Shown here: in pieces, positions 36,701-47,009 of the stretch
Layout: each line of letters starts with the position of its first letter
Position numbering within the stretch: the first letter of the stretch is position 1
Source of the DNA: Hevea brasiliensis
Lineage: Eukaryota; Streptophyta; Magnoliopsida; Malpighiales; Euphorbiaceae
Assembly (NCBI RefSeq): GCF_030052815.1
Contig: NC_079495.1
Coordinates: 53,174,773 to 53,238,772, forward strand
DNA length: 64,000 nt
Direction: 5' to 3'
Made by a program: the position numbers and the translations under genes
The notes under the pieces: model-generated
What the model was told of the DNA's origin: nothing
Seen by the model: only the letters and a program-made list of their open reading frames with translations
Databases searched by the model: none

Positions 36701-37226
36701 GTATTTTCTTTTCTCTTCTTCTCTACTCACTTTCAATTAATTTTTTATCAATATTAATTCATATTTTATGTCATAATAATTATTTACTTAACTGGACAAG
36801 TCGGCCAAAAATCACCTCTGAAGGCGAAATGACCAAAATGCCCTCCGTTTGGCTTAACGGGTCAAAATTGGCTGTACCGATTGAAAAATTTTTCTAAATA
36901 TTTTCTTGGCATTCTAATACCATAAGAACCTTAATGACCCTTCTCTGGAGTCCCAAAAATTATTTTATAATTTTTCCCCCGGGTCTAGGGCTCCTCGTTG
37001 CGAGAACCGCAACTTCCCTCTGGTTACCCATCGCTTGGGCACCGGCTCATTTAACTTGGTTGTATTTTATTTCTAAAATTTTTACTATATTTTTCTTATT
37101 AATATTTGAGTTAATTTTGGTCCCTCACTTTAGTTTAAATATTTTTCCGGACGTTCTAGCTGTCCGGACCGACACCGGTCACCGGAACAGTAAAATGTAC
37201 GGAGTTGCTACCGGCAGGGTGTTGCA
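33702..37226 (-). repeat. Array-L LTR c
   Basis: Terminal LTR ending GGTGTTGCA with TSD GACAA next to it. The hairpin region near 34420-34462 is altered by local CAG gain and base loss relative to a and b. Confidence 0.9.
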
Positions 37227-37532
37227 GACAAGCTAGAGGGACAACATCTGGTGTCCTGAAGACGAATCTCAAAGGCACAGACACGCTGCAGTGCATCAAG
37301 AGGTTAGTGTAATTGTTCTTGATTTAATCTAGGGTTCTAAAATTAATCTGATTAATTTTAAAATCTTAAATGGCAAATACAGATCCAAAAACATATTAAA
37401 AGAGTTTTAATATGTTGTTTATCATTGAAATCAAATAGACAAAAATAAATCTTGCATGATGCATGTGACCCTAAGTGAAAATTTTTGAATTCAATGGTAT
37501 AAACTTATGTTTTTCATGCTTCCGTTCCTTCA
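37227..37532 (+). repeat. Copia-I 3' LTR, right part
   Basis: Resumes with GACAA and ends CTTCCGTTCCTTCA at 37532, followed by CTTGG, the right TSD of Copia-I. Confidence 0.92.
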
Positions 37533-37847
37533 CTTGGTGTGGACAAGCTAGAGGGACAACATCTGGTGTCCTGAAGATGAATCTCAAAGGCGCAGACACG
37601 CTGCAGCGCATCAAGAGGTTAGTGTAATCATTCTTGATTTAATCTAGGGTTCTAAAATTAATCTGATTAATTTTAAAATCTTAAATGGCAAATACAGATC
37701 CAAAAACATATTAAAAGAGTTTTAATATGTTGTTTATCATTGAAATCAAATAGATAAAAGTAAATCTTGCATGATGCATGTGACTCTAGGTGAAAATTTT
37801 TGAATTCAATGGTATAAACTTATGTTTTTCACGCTTCCGTTCCTTCA
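37533..37847 (+). repeat. Copia-O 5' LTR, right part
   Basis: Starts with the duplicated CTTGG and continues the LTR left at 297. It ends CGCTTCCGTTCCTTCA, followed by a PBS, so this is a true 5' LTR. Confidence 0.92.
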
Positions 37848-37849
37848 AT

Positions 37850-37862
37850 TGGTATCAGAGCC
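37850..37862 (+). other. Copia-O primer-binding site (tRNA-iMet)
   Basis: TGGTATCAGAGCC two bases after the LTR end. Confidence 0.9.
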
Positions 37863-39671
37863 ACTATGTTTTCCATTTAGATTGTTGATTATATGATTTA
37901 ATTGTGTGTTTGATCATGAGATCAAAAAATCATTGCTGGTTGCAAAGCAAGGTGGCGGCATATTTAAAAAAAAACACCATCAATGGTGCGCATGGTTTGG
38001 CTACCATGGGTGGTTCATGGTTTGGCTTCTAATTCTGCAATTGTTGCATGATCTAAGGTCTATTCTTTGACTAATTAAAATGTTTAATTAGTAATTTTAA
38101 TCACACAATTAAATTATGATTCAAATCAGAATTTTAAAAATTATTTGAATGTGATTCAAATCTGAATTTTAAAAGTTGTTTGAATGTGATTCAAATCTGA
38201 ATTTTAAAAGTTGTTTGAATCATATTTAAATCTGATTTTTTAAAATTTTTGAATAAAATTCAGATCTGATTTTTTAAAAAATGTTTGAATGTGATTCAAA
38301 TCTGATTTTTTAAAAAATGTTTGAATGTGATTCAAATCTGATTTTTTAAAAAATGTTTGAATGTGATTCAAATCTGTATTTTTAAAGTTGTTTGAATGTT
38401 ATTCAAATCTGAATTTTTAAATTTGTTTGAATGAGATTCAAATATGAATTTTTAAATTTATTTGAATCATATTCAAATCTGGATTTTTAAGTTGAATATG
38501 AGATATTCAATTTAATTTAAGTATGTATGTTTTATTTAATTATTAAATAGTGATATGCATGATGGATGATCATGGACTATAAAAGACCAATGTGATTGGA
38601 TTTATTTCTTTTATGTTTCTTTGGGATTGTAAATTAATTAATTTATTTTAATTTATTTTGGGCATGTATTATTAAGTTTGTAATAATTTTTGGGTTGTAA
38701 TTTCATTTATTTAAGTTCTTGTAAATTCGCCTTGGTATGCCAAGGATTAACATGTAATATTGGATTGCAAGAAGTTCAAGGAGGTCAAGAGCATTGGTGG
38801 GACCAGTGGGAGGAATTCAAGATCAAGTGTTGATTATGTACTCCTTCGGCATCTCTTGTAAAATGAATGAATGAAATGCACCTAGGAATGCCCTGATTCA
38901 ATTCTTGGTGGCTCAGAATTGAATCCCTTAGAAAGTCCATGATCATACCATATTTATTGCTTATCCATGAATGCCTGAGATGTATGGGAATGTATGCTAT
39001 TATATGATATATGCATGCTAATTGGATAATGTGCAAAGTGAGATCTTAATAGTAATTAGAATGACCATAAAATCTTCCAAACAAATGATTAAGTTGGAAA
39101 TGCTATAATTAAAGTAATTATAACATAGGCCCTCCATTGGGGCAATTATTTTAAGAAATTTTAAATAGTTGCATAAGATGCAATTAATTTAGGAGATTTT
39201 CTTAAGAATAATTGTTAAGCATGAGATGTTGTAAATATGTAAATGGTTTGGTGGCCAATATTGGATGTACCTGAGGACATTAAAATTATTTGCATAATTA
39301 CTGGCTCAATGCGATCAACTTAACTAATGCAAGATAAGTCAATAATGGATGTACCTGAGATTTTGAGCATTAGGGGCTAGGTAAAGGATTGAACCTCACA
39401 TGAGATGTGATGGGCAAGGAGTTGCTCACTTATAGTTTATTGTAATTCCAATAATGGATGTACCTGAGGATGATCAATATAATTATAAGAATTCAATCAC
39501 CCACTAAAAATCTATCCAACTAGGATTTTCGTTTTCTACTTTGGAAGTGTAGGATTCGCTAAGTTAGTGGGAGGACCAATTTGATTAAAAGACCATAATC
39601 ATTTTTGGTTATTTACATGATTCATTTACTAATTAATCTGTTTATTTTCTGCAGTTAATTTTCTGATAAAA
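37863..39671 (+). other. Copia-O long untranslated leader
   Basis: Same layout as 18374-20149: hairpin tandem array (38125-38495), three TGGATGTACCTGAG copies (near 39262, 39346 and 39456), and the acceptor-like TATTTTCTGCAG ending at 39654 just before the gag ATG. A donor-like GAG|GTTAGT lies in the LTR at 37618. No coding sequence is evident. Confidence 0.75.
38125..38495 (+). repeat. Tandem repeat in Copia-O leader
   Basis: About ten imperfect ~35-bp units with the core TTTGAATGTGATTCAAATCT. Unit order differs slightly from the array at 18630-18970. Confidence 0.88.
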
Positions 39672-40654
39672 ATGAGCACAAAACAACCACCACCATCCAA
39701 TATCCTTGCAAGCATACTTGATCACAATAGGTTGACAGGACCTAATCTGTCTGATTGGCTAAGAAATTTGAAACTTGTCCTGAACCTTGAACATATAGGA
39801 TATGTTCTAGATTCAAATGTTCCTGGTCCCTTACCTCCAGAGGCCACACAAGAGGAACATGAAACTTTGGACAAGTGGAAGGAGCATGATATGAGAGCTA
39901 AGTGTTACATGCTTGCTTCTATGAGTAATGAGTTACAGAAGCAACATGAGAACATGCATAGTGAGGTGAGATCCTCCTTCACCTACAAGAGTTGTATGGT
40001 GAGCACAACAGGAATGCTTGGTATGAGATATCTAGACAGTTATTCCGTATGAGGATGTCTGAGGGACAGAATGTTAGGGATCATGTCCACAAGATGATTC
40101 GGCTGATTGAGCAGTTGGAACATCTTGACTTCAACATGGATTTCCAACTACAGACGGATTTGATCCTTCAGTCCCTTCCTGAGTCTTTTGGGAATTTTGT
40201 GACAAATTTCCATATGACTAAACAGGAATGCACCTTAGCTGGTTTACTCAACATGCTAGTTATTGCCCAAAAGAATATGCCAGGCAATAAAAGAAAAGAG
40301 GTAGCTTTGGTTGCATCTTCTTCTGCTGGAAAGTCCAATAAGAAGAAGGGTAATAACAAAAAGAAACCTCAGATTCTTGGACCTTTCAAGAAAATAGCTA
40401 AACAGAAAAGGAAGACTACAGCTGATGGAGGCAAAGGAAAGTGTTTTCACTGCCAAAAGAATGGGCACTGGAAAAGGAACTGCCCAGAGTATCTTGCTTC
40501 TCTGAAGGACAAGAAGGATACACCTTCGGAAGGTATGTCCATATCTTGTTATTTAGATTCTGATGATACTCATAGTTCATCTACAGCTTGGGTTTTAGAT
40601 ACTGGTGCCAGTTCTCACATTTCTAATGATATGCAGGAACTAGCAAACAGTAGC
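39672..40654 (+). pseudogene. Copia-O gag and start of protease, cut by the chimeric insertion
   Basis: ATG at 39672 opens the same gag as at 20150. The same frame change occurs at about 39966, so the first frame ends in a short unrelated tail at 40052. The correct gag frame continues through the open stretch 39992-40654 with HKMIRLIEQLEHLDFN, LPESFGNFVTNFHMTKQE, the Lys-rich linker, an intact zinc knuckle (CFHCQKNGHWKRNC) and protease motif AWVLDTGASSHISND. Coding then stops at 40654 where a TGTAACACCC LTR tip was inserted. The body resumes at 52317. Apart from the shared frameshift this gag is better preserved than in Copia-I. Confidence 0.9.
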
Positions 40655-43600
40655 TGTAACACCCTCCCGGTAGCAACTCCGTACATTCTACTGTTCCGGT
40701 GACCAGTGTCGGTCCGGACAGCTAGAACGTCTAAAAAATATTTAAACTAAAGTGAGGAACCATAATTAACTCAAAGATTAATAAGAAAAATTTAGGAAAA
40801 ATTTTAAAAATAAAATATAACCAAGTTAAATGAGCCGGTGCCCTAGCGATGGGTAACCTAGTGAGAAGTTGCGGTTCTCGTAACTAGGAGCCCTAGACCC
40901 GGGTAAAAATTCATAAAATAATTTTTGGGACTCCAGAGAAGGGTCATTGAGGTTCTTATGGCATTAGAATGCCAAGAAAATATTTAGAAAAATTTTTCAA
41001 TCGGTACAGACAATTTTGACCCATAAAGTCAAACGGAGGGCATTTTGGTCATTTCACCTTCAGAGACGATTTTTGGCCGACTTGTCCAGTTGAGTAAATA
41101 ATTATTATGACATAAAATATGAATTAATGTTGATGAAAAATTAATTTGAAGTTAGTAGAAAAGAAAATACAATAAAATGCCAAATATGACATCATTGTGA
41201 TGTCATTTAAAAGTTTCCACCAATTATAATTAAACAACCAATTCATTAACTAATAAAAAGAGATAATAAAGACCAAAGAAATTAAAAACCTATCAGCCAT
41301 TTCTCTCCTTCATTCCAGCAGAACCACCATGGCCATGGAAGCCTTCCTCTCTTCCTTCATTCAAGCTTGAAATTCTCTCCAACCTTAACCCAAAACCCTA
41401 AGTCACCTTCACTAAAACTTATCTACACACCCTAAGGAAGCTCTAGGCAGCCAAGAAAAAGGAAAAGAAGTGAAGTTTAAGCTTGGAAAATTCTGCCCTA
41501 CAAGAGGTTAGTGCACATATATACCTTAAATTCTTTATTTCCATGTTAGTGACTTGAATTAAGTAAGAATTTGTAACTTAAATGAATAAAAATTATGTGT
41601 ATGTCCACCATGAATTTCAGCAGCCCTAAGGAAGGGATAGGGTTGACTGTTTTGATGGATTTAAAGTGGACTAGAGATCATGTTTAAAGCATGTATGTAT
41701 GTGGTTAGTGAATGAGTTAGCAAATTAAGGCATCTTGTGTGAATCATAATGGGAAGCTAGGGTTTGGGAGTAAAATGTGGACTTGGCTTATGAAATTGTT
41801 AAAGAACATTCTAGTGGTCAATTAGTGACCATTTGGGGTAAGTTGACTATAATTTGGACTGAAATATAGCATGGCAAAGTGAAATGTGTATGCTGCCTAG
41901 TGAGTGCAGCAGGGTGGCTGTGATTCCAGCCCACTTAGACAGCCATAACTTTTGCTGTGTAGGTCCAATTGGTGTTCAGCCAATTGGATATGAAACTAGA
42001 CTTATAATGGCACAATTTTGCTGAAGAAACTATGCCCAAAAGACCAAAGAAAGAGGACCAAAAGTTGGCCCCAATCCGGATACCCTGCAAGCAAATTCTG
42101 CAGAATGACCAAATGAACAGTAACTGTTCATTTGGCCATAACTCACTGTAGAATGCTCTATTTGACCTGAAATTTTTACAGCAACAAGATGAGATATAGA
42201 CAAACAACTTTCATGAAGAAACCTACCCTAAATTATGACCAGAACCTATTCAACAAGGCAGTGGCAGTCACTGTTCATGGTACTGTAGATTTGGTAAATT
42301 CTGCAGATTGGAAATCCGGCCAGCTGTGGTTTTTGGACCATATCTGGAGCTACAAAACTCCAAATGGAGTGATTAAAAAAACAAAATTCAACTAGACAAA
42401 ATAAGGAACAACTTTCATGTTTACCATTTCCTCAAATTTCCAATGTAACAGTCCCTAATGGAACAGTAAACTTATGGTACAAAAACTGAAAATTTTGCCC
42501 CTTAGTGCTAAGCTTGGAAATGGATTTGGTGATTAATTCCAACAAGTTTTAAATGCAAAATGTGGTACATTGGGAGTGTTAAAACCAATGCACCTATTTT
42601 CTATCCAAAAGTCAACATTTTTGTTGACTAATGAAGTGAATAGTGACACCAAAACTTGAAATTCACAAATTGAAGAATTTTAAAGTATCAAATGCCCTAG
42701 TATACCTAACAAGATTGGTTTGGATAGTTTGGCATGCCAATAGGGTTCAGTTAGCAGTACTGCACATGGCATTATGTCATTCTGTGATTTTATGGCTTTT
42801 AGCCATTTCGATATTGTGTTGAGACTTGGCCTCGTGCCTAATATTATTCTGACTTGTTAGGCATTACATTTACACCGGAGATACATATGTGATCGATGGT
42901 GTGGCGAGTACTTGATACCCGGTGCGGTTACCGTTTATCGATCCGATCGTTCAAGATAGGTTACTTGGGTAACTAAATGAATGAAAATGGACAAAGTTAA
43001 AGAAATAAATGAATATAATAGATACAAAACAAATAAGACATATACATTAAATACATATTTATTTTCTGCTATTTTCTTTTATTTTATTATTGCACCACTA
43101 AGCATCATTGCTTAGCGCGTTGCTTTTGCCACGCGTAGGTTCTGGAGATATTGATCGAGAGCCCAGTAGACCGCAGACTGGGTGAGACCGTTCTGCAGCT
43201 CTGCATAGTGTCCGTGTCACCTCACCTTCTACAGTGCATTGGTAGGACACTAGGTTTCTTTTTGGTATTTTGTAACTATTTTTTTTATTTTCTCATATGT
43301 AATTGAACTTATGTAATGTATTTTGATTTTCATGTAAATAATGAAAATTGTGTTGATCAATGGAAAAGTGAATGTTTATTTGTGATTTGTACATGATTAT
43401 CATATGAGATGAATGATTGAGAAATGAAATTGAAAAATGTTGAGATTTTGATGATCTCTGGAGTTTGAGAATGATGAGAAATGATTATTGGAAGTGTTTT
43501 TAACAGGTTCTGAAGAACAGTTTTCTCCAGTTTTAGCCGGTACTCTGCCGGATTTTCTTTAAAATTTTCGGAACCTCAAATAAATTATAATTTCAATAAA

Positions 43601-43735
43601 TGACTTAAATAAATTATATTTCACAAGTTATATTAAAAACTAGGTTAAAAATTATTTAAGGTAAAATAGATTGTGCCAGTACACCGTGTGACATTGCTTA
43701 CTCGGATATACTGTATACGGGTAAGGGGTGTCACA
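40655..43735 (+). repeat. Gypsy-A 5' LTR (3.1 kb)
   Basis: TGTAACACCC...GGGGTGTCACA, 3,081 bp. It has a stem-loop CTAAGCA/TGCTTAG (43098-43115), a donor-like GAG|GTTAGT at 41507 and an acceptor-like CGCGTAG ending at 43138. No gene lies inside. Confidence 0.93.
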
Positions 43736-43740
43736 TTTAG

Positions 43741-43753
43741 TGGTATCAGAGCC
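43741..43753 (+). other. Gypsy-A primer-binding site (tRNA-iMet)
   Basis: TGGTATCAGAGCC five bases after the LTR end. Confidence 0.9.
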
Positions 43754-43862
43754 TGGTTTAGGCGTTTCTGGGCCTAGATTGAGTCCATACCATGCATTGC
43801 ATTTGTAAGAGTCGAGGTGACACTAATGCAGATCTGTTTGTCTTTTTTATTTTGAATAGAAT

Positions 43863-44595
43863 ATGGACCCTACATCTTAGAGGGCAGTTGAGGAGGAAGT
43901 GGAGAGTCATGCTCCACCTGCTGCAGCTGAGACTGAGGGTATGGGAGAACCTGCTCCGCCAGTTCAAGCAGAGCCTGCTCAGCCTCCACAGGCCATGTTT
44001 CAGCAAATGGCCGAATTCTTCAGACAAATGGCTGGGGTAATGCCAGCAGCAGCAGCACCACCACCACCTCCACAACCAAAATCACACCTCGAAAAATTGA
44101 GAAAGTATGGAGCAGTGGACTTCTTTGGCAAGAGAGAAGATGATTCTGTTGCAGCCGAGAATTGGTTGAACAGAACAGGCAGAGTCTTAAAACAACTCCA
44201 CTGCACCCCAGAACAAAACCTAGAAGCTGCCATATCTCTGTTACAAGATGATGCATATGAATGGTGGGACACGGTATCCAGTGAAGTACAGCCAGAAATG
44301 GTAACTTGGGACTTTTTCCTCTCAGAATTCAAGAAGAAATATGTGGGTACTGTATACCTAGAAGAGAAAAGAAGGGAATTCATTAACTTTGAGGCGAGAC
44401 GGTTGTCGATGGCGAGTATGAGAAGGAATTCGTAAGATTGAGCCGCTATGGAAGGGAGATAGTCCCTAATGAGGCTGAAAGTTGCAAGAGATTTGAAGAG
44501 GTATTAAATGACCAAATAACGATCCAGATCACCGCCTTGGGAATCACGACTTCACCAAGTTAGTGGAAGTCTGCATTAAAAGTGGAGAAAGTAAG
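43863..44595 (+). pseudogene. Gypsy-A gag (premature stop and frameshift)
   Basis: ATG at 43863 is interrupted after five codons by TAG at 43878-43880, probably once CAG. The frame then stays open (internal ATG 43899) to 44435: Pro/Ala-rich N-terminus, FQQMAEFFRQMAGVMPA, then the gag domain with LRKYGAVDFFG, ENWLNRTGRVLKQLHCTPEQ and AISLLQDDAYEWWDTV. A frameshift near 44400 (CGATGGCGAG where a CAGTGGCTGAG-type sequence is expected) diverts the frame. Remnants such as YEKEFVRLSRYGREIVPNEA follow in another frame. Gag would form the particle. Confidence 0.85.
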
Positions 44596-44660
44596 AATCG
44601 GTGAGCGGACTAGAAGGGAAGGGCGAGAAGAGGGCCCAGTCGGTCTAGTTCGGCTCCTGC

Positions 44661-45899
44661 ATGCAGGAAGAGGTTCAAGGGTCCACCTTGCACGAGTTCA
44701 GGTCGACCACACGGTCGGTCGGTCTCGAGGCGAGCCACGATTTACCCCTAGGAGAGGTCGGTCCACACCATCGGTGGGCGGCTCTCGAGGATGGGGTTCG
44801 AGGACCAACGGCAAGATCTTACGCATGTCCACACCATGCGAAGTGGCACAAGGGGGAGTGTTGGAGAGTGACTGGTGCCTGCTTAAGGTTTGGGTCAACA
44901 GAGCATCAGTTGAAGAACTGTCCACGCAGAACTACTACAGTTGCTCCAACACAAGCAGACGGACCTGCTCCTGCACCACAAAGGGGTAGGAAATCTAGCA
45001 AATCTGACGCAGTGGGACCATCACAGAGGCCTGCATCTGAGCCAGCAGAGAGGCCAGATAACAGACCACCTGCCAGAGCTTATGCCCTGAGAGGTCAGGA
45101 GGAGCAAGATGCCCCGGATGTCATCAGGGGTACGTTCTCCCTCTACAATACACCTGTGCATGCATTGCTGGATCCAGGATCCACTCATTCATACATCTGC
45201 ATCAACTTACCCGTAGAAAGGGGGATACTAGTAGGGGAGAGTGACCAAGACATTCTGGTCACTAATCCATTGGGCCACAGTGTAGTGGTGAACAAAGTAT
45301 ACAAGGGTTGGCCGTTAAGGATTCAGGGGTATGAATTCTTGGCAGACCTAATTGAGTTGCCCTTCTACGAGTTTGACATGATTTTGGGAATGGACTGGTT
45401 GTCACGTCATCAGGCAATAGTTGATTGCAAATTGAAGAGAATTTCTCTGAAAACTTCTGAGGGTAATGAGATCACAGTTGTGGGGGAAAGGACAGATTTC
45501 TTGTCCAATGTCATCTCAACCACAGTTGCAAGAAGAATGATGAGAAAAGGCTGTGAAGCCTACCTAGCACATGTGGTGGATACTAGGCAGGCTAAGCCAA
45601 ACCTGAGTGATATACCCACAGTAAGAGACTTCCCAGAGGTATTTCCTGAAGAGTTACCTGGTTTGCCACCAGAAAGGGAAGTTGAATTTGCTATTGAGAC
45701 ACTGCCGGGTACAACACCCATTTCCATTGCTCCTTATAGGATGGCACCCATGGAATTGAGGGAGTTAAAAACTCAGTTGCAAGAGTTACTTGATAAGGGG
45801 TTTATACGCCCCAGTGTGTCACCATGGGGAGCTCCAGTGCTGTTTGTGAAAAAGAAGGATGGCACTTTGAGGCTATGCATCGATTCTGCGATTGAATAA
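44661..45899 (+). CDS. Gypsy-A zinc knuckle, aspartic protease and N-terminal RT (partial)
   Basis: An open frame of 412 residues from an internal ATG that is not a natural start. The first ~70 residues are not recognisably native and probably lie out of frame. A degenerate zinc knuckle follows ([14 protein letters not shown], Phe where the second Cys is expected). The protease active site is at 45160-45195 ([11 protein letters not shown]), then the conserved [19 protein letters not shown]. The RT fingers start near 45700 ([20 protein letters not shown]). The frame ends early at 45897 because the DYRQLNK motif is rewritten (CTGCGATTGAAT for a CGACAGTTGAAT-type sequence, compare 10341-10352). 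Confidence 0.87.
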   Translation: MQEEVQGSTLHEFRSTTRSVGLEASHDLPLGEVGPHHRWAALEDGVRGPTARSYACPHHAKWHKGECWRVTGACLRFGSTEHQLKNCPRRTTTVAPTQADGPAPAPQRGRKSSKSDAVGPSQRPASEPAERPDNRPPARAYALRGQEEQDAPDVIRGTFSLYNTPVHALLDPGSTHSYICINLPVERGILVGESDQDILVTNPLGHSVVVNKVYKGWPLRIQGYEFLADLIELPFYEFDMILGMDWLSRHQAIVDCKLKRISLKTSEGNEITVVGERTDFLSNVISTTVARRMMRKGCEAYLAHVVDTRQAKPNLSDIPTVRDFPEVFPEELPGLPPEREVEFAIETLPGTTPISIAPYRMAPMELRELKTQLQELLDKGFIRPSVSPWGAPVLFVKKKDGTLRLCIDSAIE

Positions 45900-46692
45900 A
45901 GTGACAGTGAAGAATAAGTATCCGTTGCCTAGAATTGATGATCTATTTGATCAGTTGAAAGGAGCAGGAGTATTTTCCAAAATTGATCTCAGATCGGGGT
46001 ATCATCAGTTGAGGGTGAAGGATGCAGATGTGCCAAAGACTGCATTCAGGACCCGGTATGGGCATTATGAGTTTCTGGTGATGCCCTTTGGCCTAACAAA
46101 TGCACCAGCATCATTCATGGACCTTATGAACCGTATCTTCCATCCACACTTAGATCGGTTCGTAGTGGTCTTTATTGATGATATTTTGGTGTATTCCAAG
46201 ACCAGGGAAGAACATGATGAGCATTTGAGGATTGTTCTACAAACCCTGAGAGAAAAGAAGCTGTATGCTAAGTTGTCCAAGTGTGACTTTTGGTTAAATG
46301 AGATTGCATTCCTTGGACACATAGTGTCAACTGATGGGATTAGGGTGGATCCCAAGAAAATAGAAGCAGTAATGGAATGGAAGCCTCCCAGGAATACAAC
46401 TGAGGTCAGAAGCTTCTTGGGGCTAGCTAGGTATTACAGAAGATTTGTGAAGGGATTTTCCTTAATAGCTGCTCCAATGACCAAGTTGTTACACAAGAAT
46501 GTCAGATTTGACTGGAATGCCAAGTGTCAGACCAGTTTTGAGAAGTTGAAGGCTATGTTGATAGAGGCACCAGTGTTAACACAGCCAGTGTCAGGAAAGG
46601 ACTTTGTGGTCTACAGTGATGCCTCACATAATGGGTTAGGGTGTGTATTGATGCAAGAGGGGAAGGTGGTCGCTTATGCTTCCGCATGCTAA
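45892..46692 (+). CDS. Gypsy-A RT palm/thumb and start of RNase H (partial)
   Basis: Continues RT in the next frame. [18 protein letters not shown] comes first, then the first catalytic Asp in [35 protein letters not shown], and the catalytic FIDD box in [12 protein letters not shown] near 46170-46205. [16 protein letters not shown] marks the connection. RNase H starts with [17 protein letters not shown] (about 46605-46655). A short loss after KVVAYAS breaks the frame at 46692, removing the RQL-type motif that should precede the next fragment. The RT core looks intact except at its N-terminal junction. Confidence 0.9.
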   Translation: MNKVTVKNKYPLPRIDDLFDQLKGAGVFSKIDLRSGYHQLRVKDADVPKTAFRTRYGHYEFLVMPFGLTNAPASFMDLMNRIFHPHLDRFVVVFIDDILVYSKTREEHDEHLRIVLQTLREKKLYAKLSKCDFWLNEIAFLGHIVSTDGIRVDPKKIEAVMEWKPPRNTTEVRSFLGLARYYRRFVKGFSLIAAPMTKLLHKNVRFDWNAKCQTSFEKLKAMLIEAPVLTQPVSGKDFVVYSDASHNGLGCVLMQEGKVVAYASAC

Positions 46693-46997
46693 GGCCACAT
46701 GAACAGAATTACCCTACCCATGATTTAGAGCTTGCAGCAATTATCTTCGCACTGAAGATATGGAGGCATTACTTGTATGGTGAAAAGTGCTACATTTACA
46801 CGGACCACAAAAGCTTAAAATACTTGCCAACCCAGAAGGAGCTCAACCTTAGACAGAGGCGATGGATTGAGTTCCTGAAGGACTATGATTGTGTAATTGA
46901 TTACCATCCTGGGAAAGCAAATGTAGTTGCTGATGCTTTGAGCAGAAAGTCCATCACAGCTTTGAGATCATTGAATGCCCGTCTAACTTTGATTTGA
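46693..46997 (+). pseudogene. Gypsy-A RNase H, C-terminal part
   Basis: Reads [60 protein letters not shown] and [13 protein letters not shown], ending at TGA 46995-46997. The ADALSR motif that normally links RNase H to integrase is intact, unlike Gypsy-B. Confidence 0.87.
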
Positions 46998-47009
46998 GAT
47001 AGACCTATT

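Larger units (their letters stand above)
25952..37226 (-). mobile_element. Array-L: non-autonomous gypsy-derived element, three giant LTRs and two tiny internal regions
   Basis: An 11,275-bp insertion between TSDs GACAA (25947-25951 and 37227-37231), arranged LTR-internal-LTR-internal-LTR. LTRs are about 3,510, 3,530 and 3,525 bp; each internal region is 355 bp. Read on the minus strand an internal region is only initiator-Met PBS, a short leader like Gypsy-A's, and a PPT preceded by ATTTCGAGGACGAAATTTAA, as in Gypsy-A. There is no gag or pol. It resembles a LARD (large retrotransposon derivative) in dependence, but the large part is the LTR rather than the internal region. It needs trans proteins, most plausibly from a Gypsy-A-like element. 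Confidence 0.92.
298..37532 (+). mobile_element. Copia-I: full-length Ty1/copia retrotransposon with nested insertions
   Basis: The element begins TGTTAG at 298 and ends CTTCCGTTCCTTCA at 37532. It is flanked by the 5-bp TSD CTTGG (293-297 and 37533-37537), so it integrated into the LTR of another copy of its own family. With nested insertions and their extra TSD copies removed, the 5' LTR is about 2,099 bp and the 3' LTR about 2,098 bp. The internal region (18359-24154) runs PBS, long leader, gag, protease, integrase, RT, RNase H, polypurine tract (PPT). Integrase before RT is the diagnostic copia order. Stops and frameshifts throughout show it is not autonomous now. Confidence 0.93.

Noticed and set aside
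25952..37226. Satellite or segmental tandem repeat
   Set aside because: Unit boundaries are LTR tips, with PBS and PPT in the spacers and one TSD outside, so it is a retroelement array.
44582..44989. 135-residue ORF overlapping the Gypsy-A gag/protease region
   Set aside because: Arg/Gly-rich shadow frame of the zinc-knuckle linker; the frame continuing into protease is 44661-45899.
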